Counted from the stretch's first letter, positions 1 through 10,639 are shown. The stretch is DNA of 64,000 bases from Natrialba magadii ATCC 43099 (GCF_000025625.1 NC_013922.1:186001-250000); one strand, 5' to 3'. The notes: generated from the letters alone by a model not told the origin. A program made the numbers and translations.

Positions 1-1375
1 TCGCTTCAGATGCAACAGCCACAGCATTGTCGTACTCTGCACTCACGTCGTACACCGCACCGTCGCTATCGCGGGCGATTTTGACCGTCACTTCGTAGCG
101 CTCGCCACCGAGGTCTACCGCCACCGTCTCGAACTCGCGGTCGGCGATCCAGCGATGGGTCACACCCGCATCACGAACCCCCAACGTGCCGGTCTCCTCG
201 GCAAGCCGCCGGGCAACCCGCGTTCGATCCTCGGGCTTGCAGATCACTTTCACCAGATGGCCTGGTCGCGACTTCTTCATCGTCGCCGGGAGAATCGAGA
301 CATCTCGCGCGCCCACCTCGGCCAGGGTTTCCTGCAGACTGCCCAGTATCTCCGGGGTTGCGTCGTCGAGGTTCGTCTCGAGTACCGCGATGTTATCCTT
401 GTACAATCCGCCGGCTCCCTCACCGACCAGCACTCGGAGGACGTTCGGGTGGGGATCGAGGTCGTAGCCGCCCGCGCCGTACCCGGCGGCCGTTACGTCG
501 AGTTCGGGGAGTGAGTCGACGCCGTCGGCGAAGTGCGCGAGGATCGCCGCCCCGGTGGGAGTGAGTAGTTCGGCCTCGACAGGCCCACCGCGAAGCGCCC
601 AGTCGGCCTCTTGGGCAATTTCGACGACCGCAGGTGCGGGAATCGGGTACTCGCCGTGGGCCATCGTGGCCGTCCCGCCGCCGGTCGACAGCGGCGTGGT
701 GACGATGCGATCCGGCGCGAGATCGTGCACCAGCGCCGCCGCCCCGACGATATCCGCGATGGCGTCGTCCGCCCCGACCTCGTGAAAGTGAATGGACTCG
801 AGTGCCTTGCCGTGGACGCTGGCCTCGGCTTCACCGAGGCGTTTGAAGATGGCGAGTGCGTCGCGCTCGACGGGGTCGGGGAGGGCCATGGTTTCGACGA
901 TGGTGCGGACGTCGGTGTAGCTGCGGTGGGGGCCGTGTCCTTCGGCGGGGGTGTGGGTGTGAGTGTGAGTGTGGGTGTGTTCGTGGTCGTCGTGCGTGTG
1001 CTCGTGTGCGTGGTCGTGGCTGTCAGTGTGGGAATGGGTATGCTCGTGACCGTCCTCGTCGTGGCTGTGAGTGTGATCAGCGTGACTGTGACTGTGATCA
1101 GCGTGACTGTGACTGTGACCGTGGTCGTGGTCGTGATCGTGTCCATGCCCATGCCCATCGTCACACTCACCATGACCATCGTGTTCCTCAGTCAGCACCA
1201 CATCCACTGACGTCCCCGAAATCCCGCACGTAACCGTCTCCTCGATCTGGTACGCAACGTCGAGTTCGTCCGTGATGGACTCGAGTACGTCCGGGTCGGC
1301 ACCAGCATCCAGCAAGGTGGCGAGGATCATGTCGCCGCTTGCGCCCATGCGGCCGTCGAAGGCGAGAACGTTCAT
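1..1375 (-). CDS. larC: LarC-family nickel-insertion protein, histidine-rich, 3' end outside window
   Basis: Reading from the ATG at 1375 gives MNVLAFDGRMGASGDMIL, the conserved N-terminus of LarC (TIGR00299), which inserts nickel into the pincer cofactor of lactate racemase-type enzymes. Later family blocks are visible (ESIHFHEVGADDAIADIVG; YPIPAPAVVEI; ELLTPTGAAIL; ETNLDDATPEILG). Residues about 64-145 are a His/Asp-rich insertion of HDH, HSH and HTH runs, probably a nickel buffer. In some bacteria LarC is split by a programmed frameshift; here the frame stays open. The C-terminus lies outside the window. No LarB or LarE is visible nearby, so the actual client enzyme is unknown. Confidence 0.9.
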   Translation of the reverse strand, partial: MNVLAFDGRMGASGDMILATLLDAGADPDVLESITDELDVAYQIEETVTCGISGTSVDVVLTEEHDGHGECDDGHGHGHDHDHDHGHSHSHADHSHSHADHTHSHDEDGHEHTHSHTDSHDHAHEHTHDDHEHTHTHTHTHTPAEGHGPHRSYTDVRTIVETMALPDPVERDALAIFKRLGEAEASVHGKALESIHFHEVGADDAIADIVGAAALVHDLAPDRIVTTPLSTGGGTATMAHGEYPIPAPAVVEIAQEADWALRGGPVEAELLTPTGAAILAHFADGVDSLPELDVTAAGYGAGGYDLDPHPNVLRVLVGEGAGGLYKDNIAVLETNLDDATPEILGSLQETLAEVGARDVSILPATMKKSRPGHLVKVICKPEDRTRVARRLAEETGTLGVRDAGVTHRWIADREFETVAVDLGGERYEVTVKIARDSDGAVYDVSAEYDNAVAVASEA

Positions 1376-1851
1376 ACCTAGAGGAGGGATAGCGTGCGCA
1401 AAAAGCCATGCTTCTCTGGTGTCTGTGGTGTGTTCGTGGTAAGTCTGTGCTGCGTTCGTGGTGTGTCTGTGGTGTGTTCGTGGTAGGTCTGTGCTGTGTT
1501 CGTGGTGTGTCTGTGCTGTGTTCGTGGTGTGTCTGTGCTGTGTTCGTGGTAGGTCTGTGCTGTGTTCGTGGTGTGTCTGTGTTGGTTCGTGCTGTGTTCG
1601 TGTTGCGTCTGCGGTCTGTCTGCCGCCGTTCACCGACGTGCTGCCCGGATAATAAGTTGAATCGGATGCGCCCGCGAACCCTACTCCAGGTACGTGAGTG
1701 TCACGCAAGTTCTCTCAAATCACACCGCCGTCGACACTTCTATGTATCTACCTACCAAACATAGCTTTGGTAGCACCTAGCAAACTTTGACGAGCAAAAA
1801 ACCTATCCGATCCGGAATCGGAGTCACAGACATTGCCGTGCATCCTGAATC
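1376..1851. other. Intergenic region between larC and cdc48 with tandem repeat
   Basis: This gap separates two divergent genes and must carry both promoters. Its left half is occupied by a 22-bp tandem repeat (separate entry). The right half is AT-richer, with A-rich tracts at about 1794-1801 shortly before cdc48. Open frames through the repeat translate to Cys/Val/Trp-rich low-complexity sequence unlike any haloarchaeal protein, so I call no gene. Confidence 0.6.
1431..1606. repeat. 22-bp GT-rich tandem repeat, about 8 copies
   Basis: The word TTCGTGGT recurs at 1433, 1455, 1477, 1499, 1521, 1543 and 1565, exactly 22 bp apart, then in degenerate form at 1586 and 1597. The consensus contains TGTTCGTGGTGTGTCTGTGC. 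Units are near-identical with no spacers, so this is a minisatellite, not CRISPR. It lies upstream of the larC start and resembles in composition the GT-rich strand of the His-rich segment of that gene. Confidence 0.9.
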
Positions 1852-4080
1852 ATGAATGAAGTTCAACTGGAGGTTGCGAAGGCGTACCCGAACGACTCGG
1901 GTCGTGGTATCGCCCGACTCGACCCGGACACGCTGTTGCATTTGAAGCTCAGTCCGGGCGACATCATCGAGATCGAAGGTGCAGACACGACTGCCGCGAA
2001 GGTGTGGCGTGCAGACCGGCAGGACTGGAACACGGACACCGTCAGAATCGACGGCTTCACCCGGCAGAACGCCGACGTGGGCATCGGCGAGCGAGTCACC
2101 ATTCGGAAAGCCGAAGCCACGAAGGCGGACAAGCTCACGCTTGCGCCGCCGGAGGAGGCCTCGGTACAGTTCGGCTCCGACGCGGCGGGCATGGTCAAAC
2201 GCCAGATTCTGAAACGACCGGTCGTCGGCCGTGATATCGTGCCCGTGATGAGCTCGACGAACCACCCGTTCATGCGCTCGCCGGGCCAGGCGATCCCGCT
2301 GATCGCCGTCGAAACCGAGCCGGAGGGCGTCGTCCTCATCACCGAGGACACTGACGTCGAACTCCGGGAGGAGCCAATTTCGGGCTTCGAGAAGACCGGC
2401 GGCGGGATCACTTACGAGGATATCGGCGGACTCCAGGGCGAGATCCAGCGGGTCCGGGAGATGGTCGAACTCCCGATGAAGCACCCACAGATCTTCAAGA
2501 AACTGGGGATCGAGCCGCCACAGGGTGTCCTCCTGCACGGCCCACCCGGTACCGGGAAGACCCTGCTCGCGAAGGCCGTGGCCAACGAGACCTCCGCGAG
2601 TTTCTTCTCGATTGCCGGCCCGGAGATCATCTCGAAGTACTACGGCGAATCCGAGCAACAGCTCAGAGAGATCTTCGAGGACGCAAGCGAGGAGTCGCCC
2701 GCGATCATCTTCATCGACGAACTCGACTCCATCGCGCCCAAACGCGAAGACGTCACCGGCGAGGTCGAACGCCGCGTCGTCGCCCAGCTTCTGACGATGA
2801 TGGACGGGCTCGAGGCCCGCGGACAGGTCATCGTCATCGCGGCGACGAACCGCGTCGACAGCGTCGACCCCGCCCTTCGCCGACCGGGCCGTTTCGACCG
2901 CGAAATCGAGATCGGCGTGCCGGACGAGGTCGGCCGCGAGGAAATCCTGCAGATCCACACCCGCGGAATGCCGCTCTCGGACGATGTCGCGCTCTCACAC
3001 TTGGCCGACGAAACCCACGGCTTCGTCGGTGCTGACATCGAGAGCCTGACCAAGGAGGCCGCGATGAAGGCACTGCGGCGCTACCTCCCCGAGATCGATC
3101 TGGACGAGGAGGACATCCCGCCGAGCCTGATCGACCGGATGATCGTCAAGCGCGAGGACTTCCGCGGCGCACTCGGCGAGGTCGAACCCTCGGCGATGCG
3201 GGAAGTCCTCGTCGAACTCCCCAAGATTTCCTGGGACGACGTCGGCGGCCTGCACGACGCCAAAGAGCAGGTCCAGGAGTCCGTCGAGTGGCCGCTCAAC
3301 AATCCCGGTCGGTTCAGTCGGCTGGGGATCGATCCACCGGCGGGCGTCCTGCTATACGGCCCGCCCGGCACCGGGAAGACGCTCATGGCGAAAGCGGTCG
3401 CCAACGAGACCAACGCGAACTTTATCTCCGTTCGCGGCCCACAGCTGCTCTCGAAGTGGGTCGGCGAATCGGAGAAGGCCATCCGTCAGACCTTCCGCAA
3501 GGCGCGGCAGGTCTCCCCGACGGTGATCTTCTTCGACGAACTCGACGCGCTGGCCCCGGGCCGCGGTGGCGAAACCGGATCGAACGTCTCCGAACGCGTC
3601 GTCAACCAGCTCCTGACGGAACTGGATGGCTTAGAAGAAATGGAGGACGTGATGGTCATCGGCGCGACCAACCGGCCGGACATGATCGACCCCGCACTGC
3701 TTCGCTCGGGTCGATTCGACCGCCTCGTCATGATCGGCGAGCCCGACGTCGACGGCCGCGAACGGATCCTCGACATCCACACGCAGGAGACGCCGCTGGC
3801 CGCAGACGTCACCCTCCGTGAGATTGCAGAGATCACGGACGGCTACGTCGGCAGCGACCTCGAGTCAATCGCCCGCGAGGCAGCTATCGAGGCCCTGCGC
3901 GAGGATCACGAGGCCGACATCGTCGAGATGCGCCACTTCCGACAGGCGATGGAGAACGTCCGGCCGACGATCACGGACGACATCCTCGACTACTACGAGC
4001 GCATCGAAGAGGAATTCAAGGGCGGCTCGAGTGGCCCCGACCCGACCGGCCGTCGTGGCAGTCGTATCGGCTTCCAGTAA
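1852..4080 (+). CDS. cdc48: Cdc48/VCP-type AAA+ ATPase
   Basis: A 742-aa hexameric unfoldase of the Cdc48/p97 family (CdcH in haloarchaea), which extracts and unfolds proteins and may feed the proteasome. The order is an N-terminal double-psi barrel (about 1-90), the CDC48 second N-domain (about 100-170) and two AAA domains. Walker A GPPGTGKT occurs at about 230 and 503; Walker B is [10 protein letters not shown] at about 287 and [11 protein letters not shown] at about 560. Arg-finger regions ([18 protein letters not shown]) are intact. The length is normal. The start follows an A-rich upstream tract. It is monocistronic. Confidence 0.97.
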   Translation: MNEVQLEVAKAYPNDSGRGIARLDPDTLLHLKLSPGDIIEIEGADTTAAKVWRADRQDWNTDTVRIDGFTRQNADVGIGERVTIRKAEATKADKLTLAPPEEASVQFGSDAAGMVKRQILKRPVVGRDIVPVMSSTNHPFMRSPGQAIPLIAVETEPEGVVLITEDTDVELREEPISGFEKTGGGITYEDIGGLQGEIQRVREMVELPMKHPQIFKKLGIEPPQGVLLHGPPGTGKTLLAKAVANETSASFFSIAGPEIISKYYGESEQQLREIFEDASEESPAIIFIDELDSIAPKREDVTGEVERRVVAQLLTMMDGLEARGQVIVIAATNRVDSVDPALRRPGRFDREIEIGVPDEVGREEILQIHTRGMPLSDDVALSHLADETHGFVGADIESLTKEAAMKALRRYLPEIDLDEEDIPPSLIDRMIVKREDFRGALGEVEPSAMREVLVELPKISWDDVGGLHDAKEQVQESVEWPLNNPGRFSRLGIDPPAGVLLYGPPGTGKTLMAKAVANETNANFISVRGPQLLSKWVGESEKAIRQTFRKARQVSPTVIFFDELDALAPGRGGETGSNVSERVVNQLLTELDGLEEMEDVMVIGATNRPDMIDPALLRSGRFDRLVMIGEPDVDGRERILDIHTQETPLAADVTLREIAEITDGYVGSDLESIAREAAIEALREDHEADIVEMRHFRQAMENVRPTITDDILDYYERIEEEFKGGSSGPDPTGRRGSRIGFQ

Positions 4081-4625
4081 CGCCGTTTCGACGGCCACAG
4101 CGGCACGAATTGGCCGGCTGCTTGCTGTTTCGCCGGATTGGCTGCCGGCTGCTATTCGGTCGGTGCCGTTCAGTCGGCAAGCGTGACACGGGATGCATTC
4201 AGCAGTTGTGGTGTGAGTGACGGTGTGGTTCTGCTGTCTTTCGTTCGGTTCGGTGATTGTGCTTTGCCGATAGCGTACTCGAGTAGCGATGCCGTGACCG
4301 TTTCCGTCCTCCGCCACCCATCCCTGGCTTGCCAACCCACTGGTAAGCCATGCTTACCACGGTCTAAGCACTGACTAGCGCCGCTGTGTGAAGCGAGGTG
4401 TACTCGAGGATACTCGTCCATACTGTGATCGGAGCCGAACAACGCCGATATCACAGAATAGGCAGGTACACGACCTCCTCCCTCCGATTTGTGTCAGTTC
4501 TGCAGGTCTGTCTCTGTGGGCTGCTGTGCGCATTCGGTTGAATTCTCTCGAATGGGTTCGAATGGATCGAAACGGTCGCCGTTCTATATGTCGCCGCCAG
4601 CCGACATGACCGACCACAGAACGCG
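4081..4625. other. Intergenic region with a 17-bp palindrome
   Basis: No open frame here has haloarchaeal codon character. The one clear element is GGTAAGC-CAT-GCTTACC at 4342-4358, perfect 7-bp arms, which could be an operator or a transcription-end hairpin for cdc48. A TATA-like CTATATG at about 4584-4590 may serve the next gene, implying a short leader. Confidence 0.5.
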
Positions 4626-5021
4626 ATGTCAGAGCCCTCTGTTGCCACTGATCAGGCCGCTGGATCGTCGTCATCGTCGTCATCGTCATCATCGTCGTCG
4701 TCGGCGTCGTCGTCGTCGACGTCGTCAGCAGAGTCACGACCGGAGCATCACGAATCGGCATCGTCACCGACCCAACCCGATGTCGCAGCTGATCCGGCCG
4801 ACGACGACCCACCTCGAGCGACTGCTGTGCAGCGCCAACCGCTTTCGCTCCGGGTCCGGGCAGTCGGCTTCTGGGGCGCGATCATCTTGCCGTTCATTCA
4901 CGTCCCGCTCTTGCTCACTGGTCTCTCGACCAGGTTCCAGACGATGGTTTTTCTGTTCCTGCTCGGCAGTAACCTGCTCGCACTCTACGTCGGTCACGAA
5001 CACTGCCAGTCGAACGGCTGA
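4626..5021 (+). CDS. Small serine-rich membrane protein, unknown function
   Basis: 131 aa. The N-terminal half is disordered: a run of 13 serines (about 14-26) encoded by mixed TCG/TCA/TCT codons, then a Pro/Glu/Asp-rich stretch. The C-terminal half has two hydrophobic helices (GFWGAIILPFIHVPLLL and MVFLFLLGSNLLALYVG) ending in a short tail with His and Cys. The family is not recognised. The trinucleotide run suggests the linker length is variable between strains. The ATG is preceded by a TATA-like motif about 40 bp upstream. Confidence 0.65.
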   Translation: MSEPSVATDQAAGSSSSSSSSSSSSSASSSSTSSAESRPEHHESASSPTQPDVAADPADDDPPRATAVQRQPLSLRVRAVGFWGAIILPFIHVPLLLTGLSTRFQTMVFLFLLGSNLLALYVGHEHCQSNG

Positions 5022-5080
5022 CGGTCCCGAGTACCTCGTCGGCTCCCAGTGGTCCGGGCACACAACCTCGCGTCGGTGTC

Positions 5081-6028
5081 CTAGTCGCTATCAGCGTCAG
5101 TACTCGACCTCGCGTCGCTCGCTCGACTCCGACCGAGCGTCTCGCGGATGGCACGCCGCTTGACGAGAACGAACCCGAGTGCGATGAGGAGGAAGCCGAC
5201 CAGCGTGGCGGCGTCGATCACCTCGTCGAGGTAGAGCCAGCCGGCGATCACGGTGAAGATCGGTGCGACGTAGGAGACCATGTTGATTTCGACGGCACCG
5301 AGGCGTTCGAGGAGGTCGAAGTACAGCAGGAAGCCGAGTGCGCTCGCGACGACGGCGAGGTAGGCGAGTGCGCCGAGTGCTTGCGGGTCGGTCCAGGTCG
5401 CCGGTTCGATCGGTTCCCGAAGGACGAGACTGATGAGGTGCATCAGGAGTGCCCCGCCGAGCATCGACCAGGCTTCCATCGTCTCGATGGGTAACGCGGC
5501 GTCGATTCGGCGCGTGAGGACGCTGCCGAGTGCGAACGCAGCGGCGGCACAGAAGACGAGCAACTTGCCGACCACGTCCGGGGCGAGCAGTTCACCGGTC
5601 TCCGGCTGTGAGATAATGGCAACGCCGACGAGTCCGAGACCGACGCCGACGACACCGAGCAGGGAGAGTGCGTCCGACGGCATCAGCAGGCGGGCGAAGC
5701 CGGTCGTCAGGACGGGCGAGAGGCTCACCAGAATCGCGGCCGCCGCAGCCGTCGTGTGCTGCTGGCCGACGAACAGGAACGCGTGATAGGCCGCGATCAA
5801 GAGTGTCGCGCCGACGGCGACGACGGCCCACTCTGCACGCCCGGTCGGATACCAGTCGTCGACGGCGTAGGCCGCGTACGCGAGCATCAGGATGCCGGCG
5901 ATGTCGTATCGGAAGGCGGCAAACAACACTGGCGGGAAGTGGTCGAGTCCGGCGCTGATGGCGACGAACGCGGTTCCCCAGGCGGCAGCGAGGACGAGGA
6001 AGAGTCCGGTGTTTCGAGCGCGGCTCAC
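5081..6028 (-). CDS. EamA/DMT-superfamily transporter
   Basis: 315-aa integral membrane protein with about ten hydrophobic helices in two homologous halves, as in EamA (RhaT/YdcZ-like) drug/metabolite exporters. The first half begins with LVLAAAWGTAFVAISAGL and the second ends VIDAATLVGFLLIALGFVL followed by a basic motif KRR. The substrate cannot be inferred. The start is a GTG at 6028; no better upstream start is visible. It stands alone between a convergent small membrane protein and a minus-strand regulator. Confidence 0.88.
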   Translation of the reverse strand: MSRARNTGLFLVLAAAWGTAFVAISAGLDHFPPVLFAAFRYDIAGILMLAYAAYAVDDWYPTGRAEWAVVAVGATLLIAAYHAFLFVGQQHTTAAAAAILVSLSPVLTTGFARLLMPSDALSLLGVVGVGLGLVGVAIISQPETGELLAPDVVGKLLVFCAAAAFALGSVLTRRIDAALPIETMEAWSMLGGALLMHLISLVLREPIEPATWTDPQALGALAYLAVVASALGFLLYFDLLERLGAVEINMVSYVAPIFTVIAGWLYLDEVIDAATLVGFLLIALGFVLVKRRAIRETLGRSRASDARSSTDADSD

Positions 6029-6318
6029 AGCAGTGCTCGCCCGTCTGTGACACTATCGGTTACGATTTGCTGACCGTCGCCGTTCGCTGAGACACGGCTT
6101 GCCCAACGGATCGCTCGAAACGGCACTCATCGAGGAGAACACGAAGCAAAACACAACTATCCGCGAAACGAGCCCTCTCGGAGATGTCGTCGGTCGCTTT
6201 GGTCGCTATTCCAGATTCCAGTCGCGAGCGCGGGTCGGTACACTGGGTGCTCGACTCGCACCGTATTTCACAGTCACGCCCGTTCCCAGCAGGGAGCGGA
6301 AGTCCGGCTAGTGACGCG

Positions 6319-6696
6319 CTACAGCGTCGCCCGCGTTCGCAGTTCCGGATGTTCCTCCGTCTGCCGGAACTGCTCGAGCAGCGGCTTGATGTCCTCGAAG
6401 CCCTCATCGAGGACGACGTCGCCGCTCCGAAGGTCGTAGTCGATAATCTCGTAGTCCGCCAGTCGTGGCAGGTGGTTGTGAATCAGCGAAATGTACACCT
6501 GCTGGCGCGTGTCCTCGTCGACGGCGTTGTGGTCTTCCTGTCGGTCTTCGTCGAGTTCCCAGGCGGCAATCTGGTCGATGAGGTTGTCGATGTTTGCCCG
6601 GTCGCCGTCCGACAGCTGATACAGTAAGTAGCGACGTTCCGATTTTGACAGCAGCGAACATGCCGCTTCCATCCGAGAGGCGCTAGTGCGGTTCAT
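6319..6696 (-). CDS. DUF7344-like haloarchaeal winged-helix protein
   Basis: 125 aa. The segment SKSERRYLLYQLSDGDRANI, then a QQVYISLIHNHLPRLADYEI block and IDYDLRSGDVVL, matches the pattern of haloarchaeal DUF7344 proteins, thought to be winged-helix regulators: helical N-terminus, recognition helix with HNHLPRL, beta wing. The assignment is from remembered motifs. No operon partner; the promoter region (6697-6780) is AT-rich. Confidence 0.75.
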   Translation of the reverse strand: MNRTSASRMEAACSLLSKSERRYLLYQLSDGDRANIDNLIDQIAAWELDEDRQEDHNAVDEDTRQQVYISLIHNHLPRLADYEIIDYDLRSGDVVLDEGFEDIKPLLEQFRQTEEHPELRTRATL

Positions 6697-6898
6697 ACCT
6701 GTGCCAGGCTAGTGACGGTATTACACCTACTGCCAATACAGATAGGTTCCGTTCGTTCACGGTATCGGACGTGTGTCGCAATTCCGGCCCTATAGGGCGT
6801 CTCCGTCAAGATATCTGGGCCGGATGTGTATGATTGTCACGATCCGATTCAGAAGCGTTGAACACTCCGAACTGGAAGAATATCGCAGCGTGAGTCTC

Positions 6899-8335
6899 TC
6901 AGGACCAGGAATCTGGATCGGCCGCGTTTGCACTGTCGCCTGCCTCACCGTAGAGGTGACACGCCACCGGGTGTCCTCCCTCGCCGAGACCCGGATTAAC
7001 ACGCTCACAGACGGTCTCGTACTCCGTTCGAAGCGTGGACTCTGCTGCTTCCCAGTTGGTGTCGGCCAGTTCGGCAAACGCCTCGTCTACCCGCTCGCGA
7101 TGGCGCTGCGGTAGTGGCTCGTCGAACAACCGCTCGTGGAGCAGATCGACGAACGCCGGGACGTCCTCCGACGGCACCGAACCGTCCTCGAGTTCGATCT
7201 GATCGCCGCCAACCGTCTCGAGTGAGATGTCTCGATTCTCGATGCGCTCTCGAGCGGTCATAATCTCGCGGAAGGTCTCCTGCTCGATTTGCATCCCTTC
7301 CGGCGGAATCACCATCGGACACCGGGTCCGGAACCGACAGCCACTCGGTGGATTGCGCGGCGACGGCACGTCACCCGCGAGCGTTTCCCGGTCGCGCTCT
7401 CGTTCGTCCGTGGTCGCCCGCGGGACGCTCTCGAGTAGGGCCTTCGTGTAGGGATGTTTCGGGTTGTCGAACAGCTCTTCGACGGGGCCGATTTCGACGA
7501 TTTCGCCGAGGTACATCACCGCGACTCGGTCACAGATGTGGCGAATCACCGAGAGGTCGTGGCTGATGAGCAGGTAGGTGAGGTCGAACTCGTTTTGTAA
7601 GTCTTCGAGTAGGTTCAGGACCTGCGCCTGCACCGAGACGTCGAGTGCGCTCGTCGGCTCGTCGAGGACGAGAAACTCCGGCTCGAGTGCGAGTGCGCGC
7701 GCGATGCCGATGCGCTGGCGCTGGCCGCCGGAGAACTCGTGGGGATAGCGGTCGAGTTGGTCGGTCGAGAGTCCGACGCGCTCGAGGAGATCCCGAACGC
7801 GAGCACGGCGTTCGTCCGTGGTGCCGACGTCGTGGATATCGAGTGGTTGCTGGACGATGTCGCCGATCGTCATCCGCGGATCGAGACTCGAGAAGGGGTC
7901 CTGGAAGACGACCTGTGCGTTCTGGCGGAAGTCTGTGAGTGCTCCGCTATCCATCTCGTAGACGTTCTCGCCCTCGAACTCGACGCGACCGCCAGTCGAC
8001 TCCTGGAGTCGCAGCAGGGTTTCGCCGGTCGTCGACTTTCCACAGCCGGATTCGCCGACGAGTCCGAGCGTCTCACCCTCGTAGATGTCGAAGCTTACGC
8101 CGTCGACAGCGCGGACGGCGACCGGGTCCTCTCCGACGAGGCGGTCGAGCAGCGAGTCGTTCTCCCAGAAGTACTTTTCGAGGTTCTGGACGCTGACGAG
8201 TGGTTCGCCGGCACTCGTCGTGGCGGCTGCGGTGGCGTGCGTTTCACTGTCGTCTGCCACGCCAGCCTCGGTTCCAGACAGGTCCGTCCCTGTCTCTGTG
8301 CTCGCTGTGTTCGTCGCTTGCTCGTCGGAACTCAT
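6899..8335 (-). CDS. Oligopeptide/dipeptide ABC transporter ATPase (OppF/DppF-like) with extended C-terminus
   Basis: 478 aa, last gene of the five-gene peptide-importer operon; its ATG overlaps the stop of the preceding ATPase by 4 bases. Walker A is GESGCGKST, the signature is [16 protein letters not shown], Walker B is [12 protein letters not shown]. The usual C-terminal Cys motif is split: GCRFRTRCP is separated from HPVACHLY by about 110 mostly acidic, helical residues, making the protein about 140 aa longer than bacterial OppF. This Cys motif belongs to the oligopeptide/dipeptide ABC C-terminal domain. Works with the ATPase at 8332-9627 at the inner face of the membrane. Confidence 0.93.
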   Translation of the reverse strand: MSSDEQATNTASTETGTDLSGTEAGVADDSETHATAAATTSAGEPLVSVQNLEKYFWENDSLLDRLVGEDPVAVRAVDGVSFDIYEGETLGLVGESGCGKSTTGETLLRLQESTGGRVEFEGENVYEMDSGALTDFRQNAQVVFQDPFSSLDPRMTIGDIVQQPLDIHDVGTTDERRARVRDLLERVGLSTDQLDRYPHEFSGGQRQRIGIARALALEPEFLVLDEPTSALDVSVQAQVLNLLEDLQNEFDLTYLLISHDLSVIRHICDRVAVMYLGEIVEIGPVEELFDNPKHPYTKALLESVPRATTDERERDRETLAGDVPSPRNPPSGCRFRTRCPMVIPPEGMQIEQETFREIMTARERIENRDISLETVGGDQIELEDGSVPSEDVPAFVDLLHERLFDEPLPQRHRERVDEAFAELADTNWEAAESTLRTEYETVCERVNPGLGEGGHPVACHLYGEAGDSANAADPDSWS

Positions 8336-9627
8336 CGTGACTCACCTCCTGATTCGTCGACCGTCGTCTGTGGCTGCGTCGGTTCCTCCGGCGGTTCGCC
8401 CGCCGATCGCTCTGGGTCCTCGTGTTTGTCTCCCGCCGGTCGTTCGGTTTCGTCGAAGTAGCCCGCCGGAATCGCGTCGCTCTCGTCGTAGGACCGCTCT
8501 GCGAGCACACACCGAACAGTGTGGTCGTCACTGCCCGATGCAGCGTACTCGGGTGGATGTTCGAGACACTGATCCATCGCCTTCGGACACCGGTCGGCGA
8601 AGTGGCACCGATCCTCCATCTCGTGGTCGAGCAAACTCGGCACGTTTCCACCGATCGGCTGGAGCCGCCCGGCCGCCCCTTCGAGATCCGGGATCGATCC
8701 GAGCAGCCCCTTCGTGTAGGGATGGACGTGATCGTCGAAGACGTCCTCGAGTGTCCCTCGCTCGACGATCTCGCCGGCGTACATCACACCGACCCGATCG
8801 CACATTCGGGCGACGACACCCAGGTTGTGCGTGATCAGCAGGATCGTCATCCCCGTCTCCGCTTGCAACTCGTCGAGCAGGTCGAGGATTTGGGCCTGAA
8901 TCGTCACGTCCAGCGCGGTCGTCGGCTCGTCGGCGACGAGCACGTCCGGCTCACCCGCAAGCGCCTGGGCGATCATCGCCCGCTGGAGCATGCCACCCGA
9001 GTACTCGTGTGGATACTCGTCGGCCCGTTCGACCGGGTCCGGGATGCCGACTAACTCGAGTAGCTCGATCGCTCGCTCTCGACTCTCCTCGGTGACGAAT
9101 CGCTGGGAGGGAAGCATCGTCGAGAGCAGGTAGTTGCCAAAGGAGTAGTCCGAGGTTTGTGTCTTGGCTTTCGTCGAGCGTGGGTTCGCACTGGCTCGTT
9201 GCTGGACCTCGACGGCCTCGGCGAGTTGTTCGCCGACGGTGAGACTCGGGTTGAAACTGCTCTCGGGGTCCTGGAAGATCATGCTGAAGGAGGTTCCCCG
9301 GAGCGCCGTTCGTTGCTGTTCGGTGATCGAGAGCAGGTCGACGAAGTCGCCGTCGACGGCCTCCTCGTTGTCTTCGGCAACGCTTTCGGCGAGTTCGGCG
9401 TCGTTGAACCAGATTTGCCCGTCGGTGATCCGACCGGGTGACTCGATGAGATCCATGAGCGAGCGAGCGGTCACGCTCTTTCCGCTGCCACTCTCGCCGA
9501 CGATGCCGAAGACCTCGCCGCGTTCGATCCGGAAGTCGAGGTCGTCGACTGCGTTTACCTGTCCCTGTTCCGTGAAGAAGCGAGTCGAGAGTCCTTCGAC
9601 GCGAATAATATCCTCAGTCATACTCAT
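8332..9627 (-). CDS. Oligopeptide/dipeptide ABC transporter ATPase (OppD/DppD-like)
   Basis: About 431 aa. Walker A GESGSGKS, signature [16 protein letters not shown], Walker [13 protein letters not shown], then the C-terminal Cys motif ([16 protein letters not shown]). A roughly 35-residue linker (around [15 protein letters not shown]) interrupts the helical domain, and the C-terminus carries a disordered Pro/Glu tail. I chose the ATG at 9627, just past the permease stop; ATG at 9621 and a GTG at 9636 are alternatives. It forms the ATPase pair with the OppF-like protein. Confidence 0.93.
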   Translation of the reverse strand: MSMTEDIIRVEGLSTRFFTEQGQVNAVDDLDFRIERGEVFGIVGESGSGKSVTARSLMDLIESPGRITDGQIWFNDAELAESVAEDNEEAVDGDFVDLLSITEQQRTALRGTSFSMIFQDPESSFNPSLTVGEQLAEAVEVQQRASANPRSTKAKTQTSDYSFGNYLLSTMLPSQRFVTEESRERAIELLELVGIPDPVERADEYPHEYSGGMLQRAMIAQALAGEPDVLVADEPTTALDVTIQAQILDLLDELQAETGMTILLITHNLGVVARMCDRVGVMYAGEIVERGTLEDVFDDHVHPYTKGLLGSIPDLEGAAGRLQPIGGNVPSLLDHEMEDRCHFADRCPKAMDQCLEHPPEYAASGSDDHTVRCVLAERSYDESDAIPAGYFDETERPAGDKHEDPERSAGEPPEEPTQPQTTVDESGGESR

Positions 9628-9628
9628 G

Positions 9629-10639
9629 TTAGACACCTCCCTCTCCCTCGATGTTCGGGTCGAGGGCGTCCCGGAGCCAGTCGCCGAGCAAGTTGATACT
9701 GATCACGGCGAGGACGATTGCGATGCCGGGAATCGTCGAGATCCACCAGGCAGTTCGCAGGTAGTCCTGGCCCTGGCTGATCTCGTACCCCCACGAGAGC
9801 GTCGTCCCGGAGAACCCGAGGTACGACAGCGAACTCTCGAGGAGGATGATCGCGGCGACCTGGATCGTCGCGAGCACGATGATCGGCGTGAGACTGTTCG
9901 GCAGGACGTGCTTGCGAAGCACGGTCCAGTTGCTCGCGCCGAGACTCCGTGCGGCTTTCACGTACTCTTCGTTGCGTATCGCAAGCGCCTCACCGCGGGC
10001 GACGCGGGCGAACCACACCCAGTTGACGAGTGCAACGACGAGGGTGACGGTCCCGGGTAACACCGCGTATTCGGGCATTCCGTCGGCGAACCCGGCCATG
10101 ACGATCGGGTCCGGGATGTACTGGACGCTTCTGCCGAACACCCCGATGAGTGCGATTGCGAGGACGAGCGACGGGAACGCGAGCATGATGTCGGCGACCC
10201 GCATCATGGAGTCGTCCGTTCGCCCGCCGAAGTAGCCTGCAACCAGACCGAACGGCACGCCAAAGGCAGCCGCCAGCCCGGTTCCGATCAACCCGACGAG
10301 CAGTGACGTTCGCGCACCGAACAGCATTCGCGAGTAGACGTCCTGTCCGAGGTTGTTCGTCCCGAGTACGTGCTCAGACGTTGGCTCGACCGTGTGCGGG
10401 ACGCGTTCACGGCCGTCGTCGCCGTCCTCCCAGGCGTGTGTCTCGTAGTCGAATCCGATCGGTGGATAGGAGCTTCCCTCCTCGTCGAAGTGTCCGGTCT
10501 GGCCCGGATGATGTGTTGCGAGTATCGGTGCAAAGGTCGCGACCAGAATGATAACGAGCGCGATCGCGAGTCCGATCTTTGCCATCAGGCTCTGGTCGAA
10601 CTCCCGCTTCAGGCTCGATTTGAGGCGATCTGAAATCAT
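9629..10639 (-). CDS. Peptide ABC transporter permease (OppC/DppC-like)
   Basis: 336-aa membrane permease with six predicted helices. The N-terminal helix (IGLAIALVIILVATFAPIL) is followed by a periplasm-facing loop and the BPD_transp_1 domain. The EAA loop that contacts the ATPases reads EYVKAARSLGASNWTVLRKH, with the conserved A-A-x-x-x-G. The ATG overlaps the stop of the upstream permease by 4 bases. It pairs with the OppB-like permease to form the channel. Confidence 0.93.
   Translation of the reverse strand: MISDRLKSSLKREFDQSLMAKIGLAIALVIILVATFAPILATHHPGQTGHFDEEGSSYPPIGFDYETHAWEDGDDGRERVPHTVEPTSEHVLGTNNLGQDVYSRMLFGARTSLLVGLIGTGLAAAFGVPFGLVAGYFGGRTDDSMMRVADIMLAFPSLVLAIALIGVFGRSVQYIPDPIVMAGFADGMPEYAVLPGTVTLVVALVNWVWFARVARGEALAIRNEEYVKAARSLGASNWTVLRKHVLPNSLTPIIVLATIQVAAIILLESSLSYLGFSGTTLSWGYEISQGQDYLRTAWWISTIPGIAIVLAVISINLLGDWLRDALDPNIEGEGGV

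Noticed and set aside
1431-1606. CRISPR array
   Set aside because: Units are contiguous, nearly identical 22-mers with no unique spacers and no cas genes nearby.
1408-1764. Protein-coding frame through the 22-bp repeat
   Set aside because: Translation is a Cys/Val/Trp low-complexity string dictated by the repeat, not haloarchaeal protein.
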